From Acanthosepion esculentum (lineage: Eukaryota > Mollusca > Cephalopoda > Sepiida > Sepiidae): a DNA stretch of 64,000 bases. The position numbers and the translations under genes are program-made. Positions 53,012-64,000 of the stretch are shown one piece after another; the stretch's first letter is position 1; the number at the start of each line of letters is the position of its first letter. The DNA is taken from the NCBI GenBank assembly GCA_964036315.1, contig OZ038487.1, positions 58,930,842-58,994,841 on the forward strand. The letters run 5' to 3'. Below the pieces are notes generated by a model. That model ran no database searches. It saw nothing but the letters and a program-made list of their open reading frames with translations, and was not told the DNA's origin.

Positions 53012-53064
<53 letters not shown>
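53012..53064. repeat. (TA)n array left of the mariner
   Basis: TA units run up to the mariner end; the last TA (53063-53064) is its target duplication. Confidence 0.95.
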
Positions 53065-54440
<1,376 letters not shown>

Positions 54441-54702
54441 GACGCGAGGCCATACTATAGACTATTAATATTGTTAAAATTATTCATTTTTTATAATGTA
54501 CGAATAATTTTGCCTTTTCGTATTTTGGATTATTCGCCCGTCAAATTTCTTGTGTTTAAATTATTGTTCTGAAAATTGATTTTGATATTCCTTTGTTCGT
54601 GAATATTAGCATATTAAAAATTGACATTATAAGGACATTAGATTCTTAGAAATGGATAAAAATACTAAAAATTGATAGGCGTAAGAATAATTTCGTCGTT
54701 CA

Positions 54703-54778
<76 letters not shown>

Positions 54779-54779
54779 A

Positions 54780-55312
54780 CAGCTCTGTACCTTATTTAAT
54801 ACATTAGTAATTTCGATTGGAAGCATTTTTAAATGGTTCTTTGTGTCAGTTTAGTGCAATATTGTTCCTTTCTTTTTGCACAGAATGTTGCACCCACAGA
54901 TGATCACAAGGGTATATACAAACCTGTACACTAACTCTCTTAATCTCGAAAACAAACATTCAGAAATCTATACAAATGCTCTTTAATTCTTGAGTATATT
55001 TTTTTATCTTTTCTCATTGTACATGCGTAGGTCCGTGTTTGTTAGTGAACATTTTGTTTGCCCCTGTCTTTGTTTAAGGAGCAGATGCTGAGCGTACATT
55101 TATAGAATCAAAGCCCCAATCAATAGAATGTTCCCCCTATACCTGATGGCCCCTTAGGTTTGCTGGGGTTCTCAGAACTTTGTAACATTTCAGCGACATC
55201 AATTCTCAGAGATGTTATTGTCAGTCATCCATAGATGAATGAACTGATTGCTTCCAGGGTTTGCAAATGATTCTGAATTGGTCAGAAAGCAATGGCTTAA
55301 ATAATTGATATT
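54780..55312. other. Unassigned stretch
   Basis: No coding remains or named repeat recognised. Confidence 0.35.
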
Positions 55313-55314
55313 GG

Positions 55315-56108
55315 AAAAAGGAAGAAAGAAAGAAAGAAAAGGGGAAACAAAAAGAGAAAGTAAAGGAATCGTATGACATATAGGGAAGAACGAAGGGAAT
55401 AAAGAACAAGAAAGAAGTGAATGAGAGACAAATGCTGCCAGTTGAATGCCATTTAAGCTTTAAATGGAAAATAGTAAAAGAATGAATACAAAGAAGTTGA
55501 AGGAAAAGATAAAAGAACTAGAAAATTGGAACCTATGGAAAATTAGTGGAACGAAAGCATATATGAAGAAAAAAAGAAAGAAAAGATTTAAAAAATAAAA
55601 GTAAAGTAAGTGTGTAGAAAGAAAGAATAAAAAAGAAAGAAATATATAAGAAGAAAATAAAAGTTCGTCAGGTGAGGGGAGGGAAAAGAAAAGAGTTCTG
55701 ATCAAGAAACACAAAGAGGATGGATGAAGAGAGAAGCAAACAAATAATAAAAGAAGGAAAGAGACAAGGAAAGAAAAGGTTAGAAGGAAATGAATAAATA
55801 ATAAAGACTTGTCTAGTAGGACAGGGAGAAAGGGGAAATGGTTTTGATAAAGAAAGAAAGAAAGTAAGTTCTATAGAAGCATATTATGTATAGAAGAATT
55901 ACATAAGAAATGAAGAAACTACAAAAAAGAAAGGATGACATATTAGGAGAGATAAAATGTAAGGAAAGAATGTGACGAGATTTGAAACTTAGAAAATCAA
56001 AGGAAAAGAAATTTTAAAATCTTGAACGTCTTTAAAAATGAACATGATGTCAGAAAAAGAACAGTAAAAACAAAATCAAACTCTAGACAAAAAGACGAAA
56101 AAAGAATA
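55315..56108 (+). repeat. Polypurine block of about 800 bp
   Basis: The plus strand is overwhelmingly A and G, with AAAGAAAG and GAAGAAAG motifs but no fixed period. It encodes only pyrimidine-derived low-complexity peptides (F, S, L) on the minus strand. It may form triplex or other non-B DNA. Confidence 0.8.
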
Positions 56109-56110
56109 AA

Positions 56111-56688
56111 TCTATATATAAAATTCTGTGATATTGGTTAGTCCGCCTGTACGACACACCCTATAAAATAGCCGTACATTGGCTGATCAAATCCAAATTT
56201 TGGGGAGAAGTGCAAACAGGTAAAGGAGTACAAATTACAGTTGGTTTTACTAGGGTACGTAGCTTAGTACAATAAATTTTCATTCATTTTTTGGGAACAA
56301 TTAAAAGTTTTATTATTTAACATGCAACATATCCCCAATATTTTAAGAACAATTTAATGATTAAAATAACAAATACTTATTTAAGTATTGTTTTTGCATA
56401 TCTTTAAATATTTAAATATGCAAGAATCCAATCTGCAGTACGCCATACATTTGCGAAAACTATAAAGAAATCACAAAGTAAACGAATCCAAAATTTGGAA
56501 TTCGGCTACAGAAAGAAATATTTAAGCATAGGAAGTTGTATGTTGCATGCCAAATTTATCGATTGGTTTGCAAAATTTAACGAAAAGTAGAGTTTGTAAA
56601 TCTCGGCAAAAAAATCTGAGCGACAACTTCAATAATACTAAATGATGTAAGGATTTCAATACACGTCAGCGTCTTGCAAAACATCTAG
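56111..56688 (+). mobile_element. Candidate non-autonomous Helitron
   Basis: It starts TCTATATATAAAATTCTGTG, a typical Helitron 5' terminus, and ends GCGTCTTGCAAAACATCTAG, with the CTAG end and a weak GC-containing hairpin just upstream. The flanking bases are A on the left and T on the right, as expected for insertion between A and T. No Rep/helicase is encoded. Confidence 0.5.
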
Positions 56689-56689
56689 T

Positions 56690-57485
56690 AAATAAAGAAA
56701 AAACAAGGAAAAAATGCCAGGAAAAAAAAGAAAAGAAAAAAGAAACAAGAAGCGATGCATATAAAAGATAACTGAGGCGGGGTCTATGTCTCCAAACTAA
56801 AATTTTAGCGTATATATTCAATACAGGCAGACACTCCTTATTTCAAAGATTGGCGCAACTCGATTATTTCTACCCCGGCACTCTATTCCAAACATTGATT
56901 ATCAGAGTCTCAGACAAAAAGCAAAAATAAAACTGTATGGTGACTGAGCCAGTACTCTTTTATTTCTTGTAATCTCTGTTCGAATAAACCCTTATTTTAA
57001 ACTCTGACTTGTAAGGCAAATCAAGTCTACATAGAAGAGGAACACAAACCAATCTTCTTCCCACTGCCAAAGACAGCAATCGAGGCTAGGCTTTGAATAT
57101 CTCGAATAGAAGATGTAAAAGAAAAAAACATGGCGGAAACGATTCGAGAATAGTTGGAGGAACGGTAATTGTTTTCATAGAACTTGTTCTGGTTTTATTT
57201 GTTATCTTTTCTCACCGACACTTATTTTATAATCACATTAAAAGCGTGTTACGGATCTGAAATCGAAACGAGATTTAATCTGACGGACTCTTCTGGCTAT
57301 TCACAGTCTAAATAAACATTTTTACCAGGAAATGTTGTAAACATTAACAAACTCATGTCTATCTGGCTATATTTTTATCAGCGTAACGGAATAAACATAG
57401 ATCACAATTATTTACGTCTTTCGCTTTGAAAACGTACGATTTTAATTACTTCTGTATAAAAACTGCTATTACAATCGATAAACTA
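56690..57485. other. Unassigned stretch
   Basis: No features recognised. Confidence 0.35.
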
Positions 57486-57486
57486 A

Positions 57487-58785
57487 ATACAGATATTCCA
57501 ATCACACACATATACAGGTCCTTTCACATATATTGTACCTGCATACAAACCTCTAAATCATAAAAGCACTGATACTCTCGTTGTTGTCGAACTAACAGTT
57601 TACAAAATAGACAAGGGAAGAACTAGAAGAACTTCTACAGAAGGAATTGAAGAAAAACAAAAAGAAGAACGGACCACTAAATACGTCTTTCTTTTTATGT
57701 GCCATGTCCTTTCAGGACGTAGGCGATCATGGCTCTCCACTTCTCCCTCTATCCCTTGCAGCTCTCAGCCAGCTCCTTCCCTCTGCTTCCTCCCCCAGAC
57801 CACATTATGTCATCCACCTGCTCAAGCTCGTCAGGTATGTCACGCGCTGCTTTCCCTTGTTTCTCTTTCCCTCTGTTTAACCCGTGAGTATCAGGTTCTT
57901 CAGGCCCTCCTTCCTCATTACGTGTCCCAGAAACATCAGCTGCCTCTTTCTGGTGTTAAGTATAAGCCTCCGCCTTATTTGTAACCTCTCTAAAACCTCA
58001 TCATTGCTCGCACGCTCGGTCCATGATATCGTTATCATCCTTCTGTAGAATCACATCTCCGTCGCCTCGAGCCTCTTCTTCATCTTTGAAGAAATCGTCC
58101 AACATTCGCTGCCGTAAAGAAGAACAGATGTCACGTAACAGCTCAGTATTCTTTTCTTTGTTACCAAAGAAATACTCGCAATACTCTGCTCAGCTTTTGG
58201 AATGTGTCCTTGGCCATCCCAATACGTCTACGGATCTCAGCGTCGCACTTACCGTCCTTTGTCAAGACGCTTATATTTAAGCTTCTGCGGCTGCTTGATT
58301 CTAGTGTTCCCGACCTGAAAATCACATTTCCAGCTCATCCTCTTACTGATGGCCATGCATTCTTGTAGTTTATATTTAGTCCTTTCTTCTCACTCACCGT
58401 CGCTACCTTCTGTAGGAGATTTTGTAATTTCTTTTCCGTGTCTGCTATCAGTACTGTGTCATCTGCGTATCTTATGCTGTTAAGGTTGTGGCCGCCAATC
58501 CTAAATCCCGGCAGGGTTTCCAATACTCTCAGAATTGCCTCGCTCTATAGTTTGAACAAGTTGAGTGAGAAAACGCCCCCTTACGCCCCTTTCTACATTG
58601 GTATATTCACTGAACTCTTGATTATCCTGATATCTCTCCCGAATATATCAAGGTTGCTGTGCAGTTGGCATACTTTGTCGAAGGGGACTAAATACAGATA
58701 TCTCAAACACACACGTATACAGGTTCTTTCTTATATATTGTAAATGTGTAAACATTCTACTCATAAAAGGCACTGACAGTCAGAC
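57487..58785. repeat. Direct repeats flanking a LINE-B fragment
   Basis: About 90 bp at 57487-57580 (TACAGATATTCCAATCACAC, ATACAGGTCCTTTCACATAT) recur at 58690-58785 (TACAGATATCTCAAACACAC, ATACAGGTTCTTTCTTATAT). This is too long and diverged for a target-site duplication and suggests tandem LINE copies or an older duplication. Confidence 0.65.
57690..58560 (-). pseudogene. LINE-B fragment with RT palm motif
   Basis: On the minus strand it starts near 58523 with GFRIGGHNLNSIRYADDTVL and IADTEKKLQNLLQKVATVSE, which is the RT palm with the catalytic YADD, then continues through a frameshifted IRRRIGMAKDTFQK region, SYGSECWT..SKMKKRLEAT-like sequence, RQLMFLGHVMRKEGLKNLIL and RAARDRGRSGEPW. It covers the palm to the C-terminus, about 870 bp, and is the reference copy of LINE-B in this window. 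The 5' endonuclease domain is absent. Confidence 0.85.
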
Positions 58786-59009
58786 AGGAGCAGATAGGTT
58801 CGCCTATAGTCCGGTTCACACTCCTCTCCGGACTTAGAGGTTTATCTATTGTTTTCTGTTTAGTATTGCGTTTCAGGTTCTACACAGTCTATATTCCTAA
58901 CTTTTGTCTTTTACTATGTTAATATAACTCCACGCAGTAAACCTCTACCGTGAGTGACTCTTGAGCCTTTTATTGTGTTAATATTAGTAAAACAAGAAAT
59001 TCTCGTTGC

Positions 59010-59660
59010 GGAGAAATGAAATACCGTGGCTTACGAATCTGAAAAGGGGAACACACATTACAAGAACTCCTACAGAAGCAAGTGAAGGAAACCGAGAAGA
59101 TAAGCGTAAACATCAATTACAAGAAGACAGCGAAAGGTGCCTTCCAAAAGCTAAGCAGAATATTAATAAACACGAAAATCTTGTTAGAAACAAAGGAAAG
59201 AGCACTGAACTGCTACGTAACATCAGTCCTCATATGACATATATGATAGCGAATGATTTACAGTCTATTCTCAAATGAAGAAGAGACTTGAAGCAAATAT
59301 AAAATGGTTCTATACTGAGACTATTAAGTAGAGAACATGTGAGAAACGTCGAGATTTTACAGAAGATAGAAACAAAAAGTAAGCTTATAATTACACACCA
59401 CACAGTGACTGTTGATATTTCTAGAGCAAATAATGAGGAAATATGGCTCGGAAAATTTGATACTCACAGGACAGATTGAAGGCAAGATGGACAGGGGAAT
59501 ACAACGCATAACCTACCTAGCGTTCTTGAGAGATAAAAAGAAAAAAATAATATTAAGAGCTACAAACAGCAGAAAATGTGGCCACCACCGACGTACTGAA
59601 GGGACTCGCCACAAGGGATCAGAAGTAGAAGGTCGTTTTGAGTTGCATGAACCTACTGAT
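59010..59660 (+). pseudogene. LINE-B fragment, decayed
   Basis: Shifting frames read TPTEASEGNREDKRKHQLQE, PKAKQNINKHENLVRNKGKS, LLSREHVRNVEILQKIETKS and ENLILTGQIEGKMDRGIQRI, colinear with LINE-B. Several deletions are evident. Confidence 0.7.
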
Positions 59661-59785
59661 TTTATAGTCTATATTGTCACCAACGTAGATAGTTCAATTA
59701 ACAGAGTGACATGTCTTAGTTGTTTTTTTTCTCTCAGGAATTCTTTACTGCAGATCAATTGCTTTTCATGAACATAATAAAATAG

Positions 59786-59975
59786 CGCTCCCGGTGCCAA
59801 TGTCAAATAGTACAGCACGCCGTTTCCAAATTTTTTGCGGTGTGAATTGCGTCATGGTGCTCTTTTTCCCAGAGACGGTGCACAACTGACTATACTAAAT
59901 TGTGCAGTATATGTACAAAGGGTCCGATGGGTAAATTGTCGGCATTTTATATTTTTAATATCTAATTTCATAATT
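59786..59975 (+). repeat. Repeat R1, uninterrupted copy
   Basis: This is the empty-site counterpart of 1700-2290. TTGCGTCATGGTGCTCTTTT is followed directly by the segment that at 2.1 kb lies on the other side of the SINE. Confidence 0.7.
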
Positions 59976-60149
59976 TAGCTCTTGAAAATATATTTCAGTT
60001 GAGCACTGTTGTGTAATAGGCAAATTCTATAAACTCCAGTTACCTGCGTTAATGCAAAGCTCTTCAGTAAATTAAGTGAAGCACTCCGGCTGATTGGCGT
60101 TTGTTTACATTCGTAAAAACAATACGCTAGAAGATGTTTAAGTGAGACA

Positions 60150-61295
60150 GGATTCTCCTTGAGATTTAGAACAACAGGAAGAATTTTCAATCCCAGAAGG
60201 TTCAACACCAAATCCAAGAACTGTAAGTGCCTAATCCAAGATTTGCTGGATGCTGATTATACCGACTATGTAGCGTACTCGAAGAATGATTTGCAATGCG
60301 TAATAAATCGCTTTTCGGCCGCTTATGATTCTTTCTGTACTGAAAATGTTGTAACCTAGAAATGGTTACTGAATAACCAAAAACGGAGGTTGAATATGAA
60401 ATGGTAATCTTTATAACAACAGCAAAATAGATTACTCGCCAGCGGCGTGAAGTAGGTAAACCACTGCTAGTGGTGGACTATTTAAACAGTATATTAACCC
60501 CACTCACAATAGTGTCCAACGTATTTATGAGGATTTTACATACCCATTATTGTTCATAGGTATGGTGTATAACAGAGCCCAAGAAAAAGAGAAGTGACCT
60601 CGATACTTGACCTACAATGAGCCAACAATACTTTTGAAAAATACCAGGCTAGAGAGTGTTGACACGGATGTTGACATTTTTTCACACATTCCGACGGCAA
60701 GTATATCATTTAGTAAATTGGAAAGTAGAGTTTTATCAAGGTAGAGGCACTCCCATCAAGACTAAAGTAATTCAGTATATGACCCGAGTCTTATCATCCT
60801 TCTGTACTCTTCTGAAACATGCCGGAAATATGGCTTGAGCGATTCCACCGAAAATACCTTGGGCTAAAGCTTAACTTCAACTGACAGTCTTTTATTCTAG
60901 ACACAGTTGTCCTCCAAAGATCTGAATGCAATTATAGTGAAACAATAATAATCCTCAACTAGATGCGATGGGCAGGACACGTTTAGAGAATGAGAGATAA
61001 CAGGATTCTCAAACAACTTTTCTACGAGAAGCATATGCCTAGAAAGAGGTTTAAAGATTATTTGAAGGACAATTTTAACAATAATAACCCAATCCTCAAC
61101 TGGATGCGATGGGCAGGACATGTTTTGAGAATGAGGGATGACAGGATACTCAAACAACTTTTTCTACGGAGAACAGAAGCCTAGAAAGAGGTTTAAAGAT
61201 AATATGAATGATAATCTTAATCTATTGCTCCTGACTGACAGAGTGGAGGCACTTTAAAAGGTGGGGGATTCATTCCCTTTGAGGATGTCTTAGGC
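60150..61295 (+). pseudogene. LINE-C fragment
   Basis: It begins with RTTGRIFNPRRFNTKSKNCK and LIQDLLDADYTDYVAYSKND, corresponding to the RT palm LL.ADD.AL.AHSE.DLQ, with the YADD-type motif changed to DADY, then CVINRFSAAYDSF. After a poorly conserved interval, 60780-61190 encodes WMRWAGHVLRMRDDRILKQL and RKRFKDYLKDNFN, the C-terminal motif. A tandem duplication of 141 bp lies at its end. The palm aspartate change and stops show it is dead. Confidence 0.8.
60944..61205 (+). repeat. 141-bp tandem duplication in LINE-C
   Basis: ATGCGATGGGCAGGACA.GTT, CTCAAACAACTTTT and CCTAGAAAGAGGTTTAAAGA occur twice, with equivalent points at 60962 and 61103. Confidence 0.9.
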
Positions 61296-61299
61296 ATGT

Positions 61300-61705
61300 T
61301 CAGATCAAGCGTGATTTCTGTAGAGGCCCTCTGATTTGCCAACTAATACGCAGTCTTGTAAATTCGATGTGCCTAAGCGCATGCAGTTGCCGAGGGTACG
61401 TTATGTAAACCATCTGATAGGTCATAATAACAACCGGAACGAAGTCTATTATGCCAACCTGCCTCATCGTCCTGTCGAAAATACCAGTGTTGTTTGCAGC
61501 AAGGTTTGAAGATAATTATCTCTGCTGAAAAGGCACATGGTAGTACACAGAATGATTTGAGAGCATACAGCGCCAATCAGCCCAATCAAGGATACACAGT
61601 TTATCTCTCATATATGCCTGATATCCATGAAATCGAATACTGATAAACGTCATCTTAGGGGCCATAGACGATGCAATGGGTGAGGAGTTATGTCGCATCG
61701 CAGCA
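61300..61705. other. Unassigned stretch with two minus-strand frames
   Basis: Frames at 61373-61576 and 61516-61713 (minus) include HGYQAYMRDKLCILDWADWR and HWYFRQDDEAGWHNRLRSGC. I recognise no family. A host exon is possible but unsupported. Confidence 0.25.
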
Positions 61706-61707
61706 AT

Positions 61708-61710
<3 letters not shown>

Positions 61711-61781
<71 letters not shown>

Positions 61782-61790
61782 ATATATATG
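61711..61790. repeat. (TA)n microsatellite
   Basis: About 37 TA units with a TTTA interruption. Confidence 0.95.
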
Positions 61791-61794
61791 TTTA

Positions 61795-62190
61795 TTTATA
61801 TATTTAAAATTATGGACATACTAAAATTTTAAAGGTTTAACACTGTCTGCTAGAAATCTGTGCATATGTAAAGGAAAGGGCTTTTTTTTACTATTGTTTG
61901 AATATTTCTAAAGTAATATGTACTTATTAGACTGTTGGTCGGCATTTGTTATTTTCTCTGTGTTTTTTGTCTGTTTGTTGGTTTGTCTGTACATTTTTTA
62001 TTGAGTTTCATTAGCCTGTGATCCAAAACTCACCTGATCCGCCCATTTCTACCTCACGCATCCACCTGCAGTGAAGACTGAATCATTTCCATTATGGGTG
62101 GATTAATTGTTTGATAGCAATGGGCATTTGTTGCTACATATGCACCTGCCTTAAAAATAACTCTCAGTGGCCAATGTCTAACTAAAAATG
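61795..62190. other. AT-rich stretch, nothing recognised
   Basis: No features recognised. Confidence 0.4.
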
Positions 62191-62192
62191 TA

Positions 62193-62200
62193 CACACACA

Positions 62201-62258
<58 letters not shown>
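62193..62258. repeat. (CA)n-(TA)n microsatellite
   Basis: CA units to 62232, then TA units. Confidence 0.95.
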
Positions 62259-62259
<1 letters not shown>

Positions 62260-62261
<2 letters not shown>

Positions 62262-63018
62262 GGCCGGTTAATAAAATTTGATGAATAAAATTACAACATA
62301 ATGATACTGTCAATAAGACTGATGATATTGATTCTACATTTTGGCTAAATTGAAGCACAGAGGGAAGATTTTAAAGTCGGACACGCCTGAATCCTTTTTC
62401 AACGAGACGAGAAATAAACAATGAAGTGGGATTCACTCTTCTGAGGAATATTGTTGTTGGTTACAAGGCTCCCTGTAGAAATTATATTCTCTGAGTCAAC
62501 CCAAATCTCAGTTCAATCACTCAGTCATTGATTTTATTTTGAAAATATATGTGGACTCCAATCTGCGTTTTTCTTTTCGGCAGTTGAATGAAGACGCTAA
62601 AAGCAGGCATCTGATGTCATCAATGCTATGGAACGGTTGGTTGAATTTTGCAACGGCAGTTTAATTGGTATTCTTCTTTTTTTATTTTTTTTATGGTTAT
62701 TGAACCGAAGAGGTAATTCCGTGTTTGTTTTTCCAAGATAATTGCATTTTCGCATTTCTGGCAGTAAATTAAATATATGAAATCAGAACTGTTTCGCTTT
62801 AATTACACTTATTGTATATAAATATATCTGCTGACATATCAGTGAGTATGATAGACAAATAAAAATAAATAAGGGAGAGTTAACGGCATAGTCTAGACAG
62901 AGGAAGTGAGACAAGGTTAGAGACAGTACAGGAGAAGCAGTGTGATGGATTATCTCGCAGGCCATAGATTTCGATCATCGTTGGTTGCTTTATCATTGAC
63001 GTGGTGTACCATACGAAG
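62260..63018. other. AT-rich stretch, nothing recognised
   Basis: No coding remains or RNA genes recognised. Confidence 0.4.
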
Positions 63019-63038
63019 AAGAAAACGACGACGACGAC

Positions 63039-63072
<34 letters not shown>

Positions 63073-63073
63073 T
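63019..63073. repeat. (ACG)n-(AAT)n microsatellite
   Basis: Four or five ACG units pass directly into about ten AAT units. Confidence 0.95.
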
Positions 63074-63074
63074 C

Positions 63075-64000
63075 ATTAATGTTGCAAAAAAGATTATAGA
63101 ATTTATCTTTTCGTTAGGGTTTATGGGAAGAAGTACATACGTGACATGTATTTAATAACTTTGTTTATTGACCATGATTTGGTGACTCGTTTGAATCGCA
63201 GTATCTCAGAATATAGTAGTTGTATTAGTAGTAGTAATAGTACAAGTGAAATGTATGCGAAACGTGTGTGAATGTAATATATTTTACAGGTTAGCTTAAC
63301 TTCTTCCAAAATAGCAATGGAATGAAAATTATGGAAAACCTGAATTATGATACTCATTAAATCAGTAAAAGTGCAATTGAATTATCTGTTTGACCGACTC
63401 AAGAGCCTCGCTTCGAAATGTTCCTAATAACTCGATGATAAATAAATCTATTTAAATTTTAACTTCCTCTAAATTTAACTCCTATTATACTTTAGACAAA
63501 ATTATAACGTTTCAAAGCACTTGAAATTTGAAACTTATTAGTAGCGATTGTTCTGAGGAGTATAAATCATTTCCATATTGAATATCTGGCGCTGACGCGC
63601 GTTTCGACGCGAAACAGTCGAGTCGGTCAAATATCAATCAATTGAAATTGTGTTGATTTATTTAATACTTTAGGCTATATAGTAAGTATTCTCAGATGAC
63701 ACGTTTAAGCATTAACAAAATAAGGTAGGTTTCTAGGGAGAGTACTGCACAGTTGAAAATATTTGATTTAACGTAAAAAATCAAAAAAGCCCACTCGACT
63801 CTCTTAATTATCACTCAGGTAATATCTCGTGCGCAGTCATGGCTCTCAGTTAATTGGTTGGGGTGTTAGCATAAAAAAGGTTATTTTCTTGGTGACTGAA
63901 GATGGTTTACAGTATATATCCAATTTTAGCACCCAATATTTGTTTGACAACCGCGTAACATTAAACAGTTTGTTGTGTCGCTTTGGGTCGTACCCACTGT
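63075..64000. other. Unassigned 3' end of window
   Basis: Near 63590-63622, GCTGACGCGCGTTTCGACGC followed by GAAACAGTC has the order of a hammerhead core with a GCG/CGC stem II, but the CUGANGA box has a mismatch and stem I does not pair. Nothing else was recognised. Confidence 0.35.

Noticed and set aside
55221..55714. Phenylalanine/serine-rich minus-strand frames resembling membrane proteins
   Set aside because: They are produced by the polypurine block read on the opposite strand.

Overview
The window looks like intergenic or intronic DNA of an invertebrate animal, most likely a mollusc and plausibly a cephalopod. The reasons are the AT-rich background, roughly thirty long (TA)n, (CA)n and (GA)n arrays, many tRNA-derived and 5S-derived short retroposons, mariner/Tc1 elements, Penelope-like elements and several decayed LINE families. 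No bacterial operon structure is present. I found no host protein-coding gene that I can support, and no intact rRNA or tRNA gene. Species assignment is inference; nothing in the window fixes it.

Layout. 0-2.3 kb: a tandem repeat with two complete hammerhead ribozymes (347-bp spacing), a 5S-derived fragment, a broken IS630-like transposase, and a U2-headed SINE inserted in another repeat with target duplications. 3.5-9.2 kb: mariner remnant and four copies of a LINE 3' coding end (here LINE-A), two of them in a direct duplication. 9.6-13.7 kb: two LINE-B fragments in a 2.47-kb tandem duplication, one carrying a mariner MITE and the other a SINE with 12-bp target duplications. 14-21.2 kb: unclassified repeats, an internally deleted mariner with 68-bp TIRs, LINE-A copies. 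21.5-32.5 kb: tRNA-derived SINEs, 5S-derived inverted pair, and a run of palindromes with arms up to about 205 bp, often beside (TA)n arrays. 32.8-35.9 kb: hammerhead-like tandem units, then a Penelope-like element (PLE) with RT C-terminus and GIY-YIG endonuclease separated by a candidate intron, then another hammerhead-like fold. 36-52 kb: more LINE-A/B/C, a solo LTR candidate, SINEs and a second PLE endonuclease. 53-54.3 kb: a nearly full-length DD34D mariner sitting inside a (TA)n array. 55-61.3 kb: an 800-bp polypurine block, a Helitron-like element, and LINE-B and LINE-C fragments. The rest is unassigned AT-rich DNA.

How the parts relate. The window is layered by retroposition: SINEs and MITEs sit inside LINEs and older repeats and several insertions can be dated relative to each other. 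Hammerhead ribozyme sequences, PLE coding remains and (TA)n arrays recur together, and this association is the most interesting feature here. All coding remains of transposons carry stops or frameshifts; none appears autonomous. LINE-A, -B and -C, SINE-X, S1, S2 and S3, and repeats Z and R1 are labels used only in this report.
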